NCBI GenBank assembly: GCA_003818675.1
Contig: RPPD01000152.1
Coordinates: 1-6,005 of the forward strand
Direction of reading: 5' to 3'
Source of the DNA: Spirochaetaceae bacterium
GTDB lineage: Bacteria > Spirochaetota > Spirochaetia > SZUA-6 > RPPD01
Length of the DNA stretch: 6,005 nt
Shown here: positions 1 to 5,325 of the stretch, in pieces
Layout of the letters: each line of letters starts with the position of its first letter
Position numbering within the stretch: position 1 is the first letter of the stretch
The notes under the pieces: model-generated
Database searches by the model: none
What the model was told of the DNA's origin: nothing
Seen by the model: the letters and a program-made list of their open reading frames with translations, nothing else
Program-made: the position numbers and the translations under genes

Positions 1-294
1 ATATTTACTGATGGAACAACAAACCATATAAATATGGCGGACCTGCAATCCTATTTTGCCGGAGTCGGAGTCGCTACCTCAGGAAATTATGATACTAATG
101 CATGGTTGTATTTCACGGGACCGGATGGTTACAATCTTCCTTCCGGCGTTTCGTTTTTGGCAACGATACAATATGGTGGCATCAATGGTGCGGAGCAGGT
201 TCCAATATGGGAGTATTCCTCAGACAGGGACGGGAGGATACGGCCCGGTCCCGGAACAACCGGCTGGACCATGGGTGCCTACGAGGTGAACTAA
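1..294 (+). CDS. C-terminal fragment of a secreted protein with a choice-of-anchor Q-like tail
   Basis: The frame is open from the first base of the window to a TAA at 292-294, giving 97 visible residues, so the 5' end lies outside. An ATG at 34 is in frame but has no Shine-Dalgarno sequence in front of it, and I treat it as an internal methionine. The last residues have the pattern DRDGRIRPG followed by WTMGAYE. This closely resembles the D-x-x-G-x-x-R-P...W-D-x-GAYE ending of choice-of-anchor Q proteins, which are usually right-handed beta-helix repeat proteins exported to the cell surface. The preceding sequence is rich in Gly, Tyr, Asn and Thr, as in beta-solenoid coils. Function beyond a surface or secreted beta-rich protein is not recognisable. 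The gene is convergent with the large lipoprotein gene; the stops are 49 bases apart and no convincing terminator lies between them. Confidence 0.72.
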   Translation: MFTDGTTNHINMADLQSYFAGVGVATSGNYDTNAWLYFTGPDGYNLPSGVSFLATIQYGGINGAEQVPIWEYSSDRDGRIRPGPGTTGWTMGAYEVN

Positions 295-343
295 AGAATA
301 CTTCCCTGACCACGTAAATCTGACCATGAAACACGCATAATGT

Positions 344-3175
344 TCAGGGGCTGGTGAACAGGTTATCGTAATCATTTACACTCGCGAACATAAGGGTCCC
401 GTCTGAAGACAAGTCAATGGAAAGCCAGTTTAATTTTCCGGATTGGATTCTTGATCTCCAGGTTTTTCCACCGTCAGCGGACGTAAAGATGTAATTATTG
501 TATGCAGCAGCAGCCATTATTTTGCCATCTGCAGACATGGCAATGGATTTCCAGTCATATCTGGTGGTCAAAGGCTGGGTCCAGGTAATTCCGCTGTCAG
601 AAGATGTAAGAATAAATGCGTAATCCATTACAGCAGCAAGCTGGGTGCCGTCAGCAGATGAGGCGAGGCCTGACCAGCTGCCTGTAGCGATGATACCCTG
701 CGCAGTCCAATTAGCGCCGCTGTCAGTTGAAGTGTGGATTTTTCCACCACGTACAGCGGCAACCAGCTTTGTGCCATCAGCCGAAGATGCAATGCAATAC
801 CAGTTAAATGAACCTGAGCCGGTTTGTTCTGTCCAACTGACACCGCTGTCTGTGGAAGTATATATATAACCGTTATAAACGACAGCGGCAAGTTTGTTAC
901 CGTCAGCGGATGAGGCGATTGAGTACCAGTTACGAGAACCTGAGCCGGTTTGTTCTGTCCAATGGACACCGTTGTCAGCGGAAGTATAGATATATCCGCC
1001 AGAAACCGCGGCGGCAAGCTTGCCGTTGTCTTCTGATGATGTTATGGACTTCCAGTTGCGCATGCCGGAGCTTGTCTGTTCATTCCATGAAACACCCCTG
1101 TCGGATGATGTATAAATGTAGCCGCCATAAGTTACAGCCGCAACATTCATTCCGCTTGCAGATGAAGCTATGGAAGGCCATATGTTCGACCCAGCAGTGT
1201 TCCGCTGTTCCCAGTTTAAACCATTGTCAGTTGAAGTGTAAATGTATCCGGGATTTGTTATTTCCGATTTGGTTATTACCGATAGTTTGGTTCCATCCGC
1301 GGACGAGTTTATGGACAAACAGGTGCGCAGCCGTGGGTCAGTCCTCTGGGTCCAGGAAAGACCCATGTTTATAGAGGTGTAGACGTTGCTGTTGAAGGAA
1401 GTGGCCGCGACCTTCAAACCATCAGCCGAGCAGGCAACTGAAATCCAACCGTGATTTCCAGCTGAGGTTCTCGCGGTCCAGTATACACCGCTGTTGGATG
1501 ATGTGTATATATATGAGCTGAATGCCGCAGCGTAAAGGTCTGTTCCATCAGATGACGACGCGATTGAATACCAGGAATTTACTCCTGAACCTGTTTGTTC
1601 TGTCCATGTTGTCCCGCTGTCAGTTGAAGTATATATATATCCGTTAACAACAACAGCGGCAAGGTTTACGCCATCCTCGGATGATGTAATGTCATTCCAT
1701 GCCCGTGTTGTATCGGTGGCCCTGCTGGTCCATGAAACACCGCTGTTTGAAGAAGTATATATGTAACCGTTATAAACGACAGCGGCGAGTTTTGTGCCAT
1801 CAGCTGATGATGTTATTTCCTTCCAATTAGCAATTGGAGAGCAGGGCTGCATTGTCCATGTTGCCCCGCTGTCAACGGAAGTATAAATATGCCCATCATA
1901 TGCGGCAGCAGCGATCTTTGTACCATCAGCAGAAGATGTCATACAAGCCCAGCGTTGCGCTCCAGGTGAGGTATGCTTTGTCCATGATGCCCCGCTGTCA
2001 GAAGATGTGTAAATATATCCATACTCGATTGCCGCAACGAGTTTTGTGCCATCAGATGAGGCAGTGATTGATTGCCACTTTGAAGGATTTATCTGCCCTG
2101 TAATTGTATGTTCTGTCCATGTGGAACCAGGTGCATCTACAGCAACCCCATCAAACCGCATTGTATATTCAGCTTCATCTGCGTCATTGCATGAAATTAT
2201 TATATTAGCGGTTTTGGCGCTGGCAGACTGCGGATAAAAGACCATGTTAAAAGTGGTGTTTGCGCCAGGCGCGAGGGTCAGAACAGTGGCGCCAGTATCA
2301 AGTACAAAATCTCCCGCGGATGGGCCTGACAGAGAGATAGAGGTTATGGAAAGATCACTGGTTCCATCATTATAAATGGTGAATTTGACAGGTTCGCTTT
2401 CAGAACCTTCATACTGGTCCCCAAAATCATGACCCTGGGTGCCTGAAGGAATTCCCAGATCACCCTTGATTACGCGAATTTCCGGGCTTGTTGGAGTGGC
2501 AGAGGATGGCGGTCCGAAATCACTGCTGCCGCTTGAGTTTTTGGCAAGTATCCAGACAAAGTATATCTGACCGTTTGCAAGTTCTGTTATTGTTGTGCTT
2601 GTGCCTGATACATCATCCCCGAACTTGCGAGCTGTTGTAGAATTGTTTTCTGTATTATACCAGACCTCGTAAGTGGTTGCTGTATCCACGTTATTCCAGC
2701 CCGCTTCTATCTGCTGGTTTCCTGCTGCAAGAGTGGGGGCCTTGGGGCTGTCAGGTGGTGCAAGCGGAGCCTGGGGAACGGCGCTGGCTGAAGGACCAAA
2801 TCCGCTGGTACCTGAGCTGTTTATTGCTTTGAGCCAGACAAAGTAGGTTTGACCATTGTCAAGACTGTTAATGGTGTGGGATGTTCCTGCTATATTATTG
2901 CCGGAAATGGTGGCGCTGGAAGAGTTATTCGTAGTGTTGTACCAGACCTCATAAGAAGTTGCGCCAGATACTTCTGTCCAGCTTGCGATCAGAATCTGGT
3001 CATCTGGTGCGAGTTCTGGAGCTGCTGGTACTGCTGGTGCGGCAGGTGGTTTGCTCTCTGAACCAGGCAAAGCACAGGAAACAGCCGCCATGGATATGAT
3101 CACCAGAAGAGCTGAAAGCAGGACGAAAAGTATGTTTTTTGATTGTTTGAGGAAGAATCGCAAGCTTCTTTTCAT
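344..3175 (-). CDS. Large predicted lipoprotein: two FN3 domains, choice-of-anchor D domain and 14 Asp-box (BNR-like) beta-propeller repeats
   Basis: The product has 943 residues. Residues 1-33 form a signal peptide (basic MKRSLRFFLK, long hydrophobic core) ending in AVS before Cys34, a loose lipobox, so lipidation at Cys34 is likely. A Pro/Ala-rich linker (41-55) follows, then two fibronectin type III domains (about 55-134 and 147-228; SYEVWYN/TYEVWYN and NGQ-YFVW motifs). Next is a choice-of-anchor D (ASH/HYDIN-like) domain (about 232-347). From Trp367 to the end run 14 repeats of about 42 residues with consensus W-x-S-I-x-S-S-A-D-G-T-K-L-A-A-V-x-x-G-Y-I-Y-T-S, then the Asp-box S-x-D-S-G-x-x-W-T. 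Repeat starts are 367, 409, 451, 493, 535, 577, 619, 666, 708, 750, 792, 834, 875 and 917; the last is truncated. Such repeats build beta-propellers in sialidases, Ycf48/HCF136-like proteins and sortilins. No sialidase catalytic set is evident, so binding or scaffolding at the cell surface is the likely role. The start is fixed by AAGGAGA six bases upstream. Confidence 0.93.
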   Translation of the reverse strand: MKRSLRFFLKQSKNILFVLLSALLVIISMAAVSCALPGSESKPPAAPAVPAAPELAPDDQILIASWTEVSGATSYEVWYNTTNNSSSATISGNNIAGTSHTINSLDNGQTYFVWLKAINSSGTSGFGPSASAVPQAPLAPPDSPKAPTLAAGNQQIEAGWNNVDTATTYEVWYNTENNSTTARKFGDDVSGTSTTITELANGQIYFVWILAKNSSGSSDFGPPSSATPTSPEIRVIKGDLGIPSGTQGHDFGDQYEGSESEPVKFTIYNDGTSDLSITSISLSGPSAGDFVLDTGATVLTLAPGANTTFNMVFYPQSASAKTANIIISCNDADEAEYTMRFDGVAVDAPGSTWTEHTITGQINPSKWQSITASSDGTKLVAAIEYGYIYTSSDSGASWTKHTSPGAQRWACMTSSADGTKIAAAAYDGHIYTSVDSGATWTMQPCSPIANWKEITSSADGTKLAAVVYNGYIYTSSNSGVSWTSRATDTTRAWNDITSSEDGVNLAAVVVNGYIYTSTDSGTTWTEQTGSGVNSWYSIASSSDGTDLYAAAFSSYIYTSSNSGVYWTARTSAGNHGWISVACSADGLKVAATSFNSNVYTSINMGLSWTQRTDPRLRTCLSINSSADGTKLSVITKSEITNPGYIYTSTDNGLNWEQRNTAGSNIWPSIASSASGMNVAAVTYGGYIYTSSDRGVSWNEQTSSGMRNWKSITSSEDNGKLAAAVSGGYIYTSADNGVHWTEQTGSGSRNWYSIASSADGNKLAAVVYNGYIYTSTDSGVSWTEQTGSGSFNWYCIASSADGTKLVAAVRGGKIHTSTDSGANWTAQGIIATGSWSGLASSADGTQLAAVMDYAFILTSSDSGITWTQPLTTRYDWKSIAMSADGKIMAAAAYNNYIFTSADGGKTWRSRIQSGKLNWLSIDLSSDGTLMFASVNDYDNLFTSP
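347..2077 (-). repeat. Tandem array of 126-bp units encoding Asp-box propeller blades
   Basis: This is the DNA behind residues 367-943 of the lipoprotein: 13 full units and one partial, each about 126 bp. One unit carries a 15-bp insertion (blade 7) and one spacing is a codon short (blade 12 to 13). Most units are diverged, but some share exact tracts. The 27 bases at 810-836 recur at 936-962, exactly one unit away. The 23 bases at 867-889 recur at 1764-1786, 897 bp away, which is seven units plus the insertion. The array explains the open antisense and alternate frames in this region, which are repeat shadows rather than genes. Confidence 0.93.
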
Positions 3176-3180
3176 TCATG

Positions 3181-3187
3181 TCTCCTT
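3181..3187 (-). promoter_or_regulatory. Ribosome binding site of the lipoprotein gene
   Basis: The minus strand reads AAGGAGA, then CATGA, then the ATG at 3175. The GGAG core is six bases from this ATG. A competing ATG in another frame at 3179 is only two bases from the core, too close to be used. The site therefore decides the start that yields the signal peptide and lipobox. Confidence 0.85.
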
Positions 3188-3259
3188 CGCACACATAGTT
3201 TGAGGAACAGAACAAAAGAACACATTTTAACAGGATTGTATTACTGACTTATTTTCTGC

Positions 3260-3288
3260 AGTATAGCAAGCTTTATTTTTTCTGGCAA
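3260..3288 (-). promoter_or_regulatory. Sigma-70-type promoter of the lipoprotein gene, with a possible UP element
   Basis: The minus strand has a -35 box TTGCCA (3283-3288, 5 of 6 consensus), a 17-bp spacer (3266-3282) and a -10 box TATACT (3260-3265, 5 of 6). Transcription would begin near 3252, leaving a leader of about 77 bases before the ATG at 3175. Directly upstream of the -35 box, 3291-3310 is an unbroken run of 20 A/T bases containing A-tracts, where an UP element would sit. The gene thus probably does not depend on read-through from the upstream CsgG-like gene. Confidence 0.72.
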
Positions 3289-3390
3289 CCAAAAAATTTA
3301 TATTTTTTTAGAATTATCTTTGCCTGAAATTGGAGTATAACGAATATCCGTTCGCGTAAAAGGGTACTGTGGGTATATAATTTTGCGCGC

Positions 3391-4776
3391 TTATGGCGCA
3401 AGCCACTTTGCGGCGTTTGTTACAAATGTGAGGTCATCGCCCACTGTCAGGATTTCCCCCCGCTCTCCGTTAAAGGCCCAGCCCAAAAGCCAGCCTGCGT
3501 CCATTATAAAGCGGCCTTTGTTGCCAGCGCGCTCATCGGCTGCAGCCAAACCCGCCACGTTATTGCCCACAAGCGGTCCCACCTTTTCGTAATTCCTGTT
3601 TAACAGCCACTCAAGGTTCCAGTCTTTTTTTCCACCCTCTATTTCTTTAATACGCTCAGGATCAGAAAGCTGATAGACCTTGCTTATGTCAAAGTCATCG
3701 CGTGCGAAACGGGAGCCTGCTTCTATCATGACAAGCGGCCTGACAGCACTGTTTCTGATTGCCAGGGAGCCAACCTCATCATCGAAGACCAGACGGGAGA
3801 CACCCGCAAGCAGGGGATGGCTGTCTTTGCCTGGCACTGGAAGCCATCGCTCACGGGCAATTATGGCCCGGTCTATCTGTACGCCAAACGGCGAAGCGAA
3901 CGCATTGACGTCCTCCACCCAGTTGGTGTCAACCGGATTTATGATATTTTCACCGGAGAGCCAGACGCCACCGCCGTTATTGTAGAAATTGTAGAGCGCG
4001 GTGACATCGGCGGCCGCGGGATTGACAACGGCGTTTCCGTCCCCCTCGAGGACCCAGATTTGTGAGAATTCCTCAAGTTTGATTTTTGATAAATTTTCCA
4101 GGGTGTTCCTGTCATGAATCACCACGCCAAAACCTTTTTTGCGGATAGCGTCTGTCACAGGCACAAGGTGCTGGGGACCGTAGTACCACTGCCCGTTCGG
4201 ATCCTTCGAGTCCTCGATTGTGGACATGATGTAGATGAGGATGGGTTTTGCCTGTGATGCCCCTGCCTTGGTTACCCAGAGGGAGGCGATCTCTTGATCA
4301 CCGATACTTTTTGATGAAAACCGAATAGCCAGTTTTTGTGAGGTCAGTTCCACGAATCCCTTGAGCAGGGGAACCGAAAGTTTTGCCAATTCCTCGTCAT
4401 AGGAGACCACAACTGCGCCAGTCGTGTTGTCTATGACCTGGGTTGAAATAAAAAAGCTTTCACCCAGACCAAGGATATTCCCGGTGAGAATATAGGTCGA
4501 TCCGAGAAGCCTTCCTGTCTGAAGCGCAGTGTTTGAATCTACGAGGTCGCTAAGGGAGAGTTCCTGTTCGCGCAGGACCTGGTCTGTCTTGCGGCGGTCC
4601 AGGACTGTGATGCCGGGAGTGCGTGAGAGGGCGCCTGTGTACAGGTCAATGACGAGGTTTTTATGCTCCTCGGTTACACCCTTTCCGGAGATGTCAAATG
4701 TGGAGACGGCGATATTTATTGCAAAGATGCTTGCACAGAGGTGAAACATGATGATAAAAAATACTAATTTTCGCAT
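3391..4776 (-). CDS. Secreted CsgG-like protein fused to a cysteine-free GATase1-like domain
   Basis: I place the start at 4776, giving 461 residues. The frame also contains an ATG at 4836, but the promoter at 4807-4835 would start transcription downstream of it, and only the 4776 start begins with a normal signal peptide (MRKLVFFIIM..., cleavage likely after the Ala of SIFA, residue 19). Residues 20-153 resemble the CsgG/LpoB/FlgO-like periplasmic fold: IAVSTFDI at the first strand, VLDRRKTDQVLREQE, then GRLLGSTYILTG and VIDNTTGAVV. Residues about 177-455 look like a class I glutamine amidotransferase-like (GATase1/ThuA-like) fold: IWVLEGD, NNGGGVWLSGENI, and a closing NAAKWLA helix. The mature protein contains no cysteine, so it cannot be a Cys-dependent amidotransferase; a binding or structural role is inferred. 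The only Cys (residue 14) is inside the hydrophobic core and is not a good lipobox. The Shine-Dalgarno is poor: AGGAAG lies 17 bases upstream. It is transcribed toward the lipoprotein gene, 215 bases away. Confidence 0.85.
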   Translation of the reverse strand: MRKLVFFIIMFHLCASIFAINIAVSTFDISGKGVTEEHKNLVIDLYTGALSRTPGITVLDRRKTDQVLREQELSLSDLVDSNTALQTGRLLGSTYILTGNILGLGESFFISTQVIDNTTGAVVVSYDEELAKLSVPLLKGFVELTSQKLAIRFSSKSIGDQEIASLWVTKAGASQAKPILIYIMSTIEDSKDPNGQWYYGPQHLVPVTDAIRKKGFGVVIHDRNTLENLSKIKLEEFSQIWVLEGDGNAVVNPAAADVTALYNFYNNGGGVWLSGENIINPVDTNWVEDVNAFASPFGVQIDRAIIARERWLPVPGKDSHPLLAGVSRLVFDDEVGSLAIRNSAVRPLVMIEAGSRFARDDFDISKVYQLSDPERIKEIEGGKKDWNLEWLLNRNYEKVGPLVGNNVAGLAAADERAGNKGRFIMDAGWLLGWAFNGERGEILTVGDDLTFVTNAAKWLAP

Positions 4777-4806
4777 CGCGCCAGCTTTTGATTCTTCCTG
4801 ATTTAC

Positions 4807-4835
4807 ATTATATGCCAGGTTCTGTGTTTTGTCCA
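4807..4835 (-). promoter_or_regulatory. Near-consensus sigma-70-type promoter of the CsgG-like gene
   Basis: The minus strand shows a -35 box TGGACA (4830-4835, 5 of 6), a 17-bp spacer (4813-4829) and a perfect -10 box TATAAT (4807-4812). Transcription would start near 4801, about 25 bases before the ATG at 4776. The longer reading of the gene, from an ATG at 4836, would begin upstream of this promoter's -35 box, so the promoter argues for the shorter start. Confidence 0.75.
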
Positions 4836-4855
4836 TGCAGAATCAGGTACCTGGC
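4814..4855. promoter_or_regulatory. Candidate operator: CAGGTACCTG palindrome plus a half-site in the promoter spacer
   Basis: A perfect 10-bp palindrome, CAGGTACCTG, lies at 4844-4853, just upstream of the -35 box of the CsgG-like gene. A further half-site, GCCAGGT, lies at 4814-4820 inside the promoter spacer and is the inverted match of ACCTGGC at 4849-4855. Two related sites flanking a -35 box would suit a repressor or activator, but no regulator gene is in the window and chance is not excluded. Confidence 0.3.
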
Positions 4856-4862
4856 CAACAGA

Positions 4863-4879
4863 AGAGCTATTTGAGCTCT
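4863..4879 (-). terminator. Short hairpin downstream of the broken small gene
   Basis: AGAGCT (4863-4868) and AGCTCT (4874-4879) form a 6-bp perfect stem around a 5-base loop, beginning five bases past the stop of the broken gene at 4884. On the minus strand the following bases read TCTGTT, only partly T-rich, so if this is a terminator it is a weak one. It lies where a terminator would separate that gene from the CsgG-like gene. Confidence 0.3.
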
Positions 4880-4883
4880 GGCT

Positions 4884-5181
4884 CTATTGCACAGGAGCTT
4901 TGCCGCTAAAAGCAATCAGGTATTTTGAATCATCCAGCTCTATGGCAAATATTGGTTCTTCAATATCATAACTGATAATTGACCAATAAAATGCCAGTTC
5001 ATTTGCAGTCAGCTTTCGAAATATCGCATTTTTCTTTCAACAGGAACTTGTATGATGGTTTGTGATGATGGTTTCATTGTAGCAGGCAACATATCCTTGA
5101 TTGTGCCCCATAAATCAGGACCAACCCTGACATAACCAAAAAGAACAGTGAAATCGAGAAAACAAAACGTCCTGTTTTCAT
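4884..5181 (-). pseudogene. Small exported-protein gene broken by two apparent frameshifts
   Basis: The gene starts with an ATG at 5181 behind a strong Shine-Dalgarno. The first frame reads MKTGRFVFSISLFFLVM and continues hydrophobic (signal peptide or membrane anchor) to about Gly25, then loses sense and stops at 5074-5076. The next frame continues with TIKDMLPATMKPSSQ and IIQVPVERK, stopping at 5009-5011. The third frame reads RKLTANELAFYWSII, then EEPIFAIELDDSKYLIAF, and stops at 4884-4886. One extra G in the four-G run (5106-5109) and one extra A in the five-A run (5029-5033), minus-strand sense, would join everything into about 99 residues. The exact shift points are uncertain: between 5181 and 5077, and between 5036 and 5009. 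I do not recognise the family. Either the gene is a recent pseudogene or both shifts are homopolymer sequencing errors and the gene is intact. It is divergent from the AsnB-type gene. Confidence 0.68.
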
Positions 5182-5185
5182 ATTA

Positions 5186-5193
5186 CCCTCCTT
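5186..5193 (-). promoter_or_regulatory. Strong ribosome binding site of the broken small gene
   Basis: The minus strand reads AAGGAGGG followed by TAAT and the ATG at 5181, with the GGAGG core five bases from the start. This is the best Shine-Dalgarno in the window. It is the main evidence that the short hydrophobic frame below it is, or recently was, a translated gene. Confidence 0.75.
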
Positions 5194-5226
5194 TATCTGA
5201 TAAACATTTTTGAATATGAAAGCGAA

Positions 5227-5256
5227 TTGCAGCCCATGCTTTTATAACAATATAGT
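5227..5256 (+). promoter_or_regulatory. Possible promoter of the AsnB-type gene
   Basis: A -10-like TATAGT (5251-5256, 5 of 6 consensus) stands 18 bp downstream of a poor -35-like TTGCAG (5227-5232, 3 of 6). Transcription would start near 5263, giving a leader of roughly 60 bases. The region is A/T-rich, so such matches arise easily; this is a candidate only. Confidence 0.3.
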
Positions 5257-5325
5257 ACCAATGAAATATTATTTCTATGTCTTGCTGTTCCCATTTCTGT
5301 CCGCGTAACCTATAATGATAATGGC

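Noticed and set aside
304..349. Inverted repeat CCCTGA / TCAGGG between the convergent genes as a shared terminator
   Set aside because: The stem is only six base pairs with a loop of 34 bases and no T-run on either strand.
347..2077. Sialidase function for the Asp-box protein
   Set aside because: Asp-boxes are structural. No arginine triad, catalytic Tyr/Glu pair or FRIP-like motif is visible among the blades.
628..2237. Several open frames of 63-154 codons on both strands inside the propeller array
   Set aside because: They are alternate-frame readings of the 126-bp repeat, which keeps any stop-free frame open over many units; none has a start signal or domain.
3000..3215. A 71-codon minus-strand frame overlapping the start of the lipoprotein gene
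   Set aside because: The Shine-Dalgarno spacing and the signal peptide with lipobox both support the frame starting at 3175 instead.
3383..3401. Hairpin TTGCGC / GCGCAA spanning the stop codon of the CsgG-like gene as a terminator
   Set aside because: The stem is short, contains the stop codon in its loop, and the bases that follow on the minus strand are A-rich, not T-rich.
5311..5316. Perfect TATAAT just upstream of the AsnB-type start
   Set aside because: It is only ten bases from the ATG and lacks a -35 box at 16-18 bp; the only TTG-containing match is 23 bp away.
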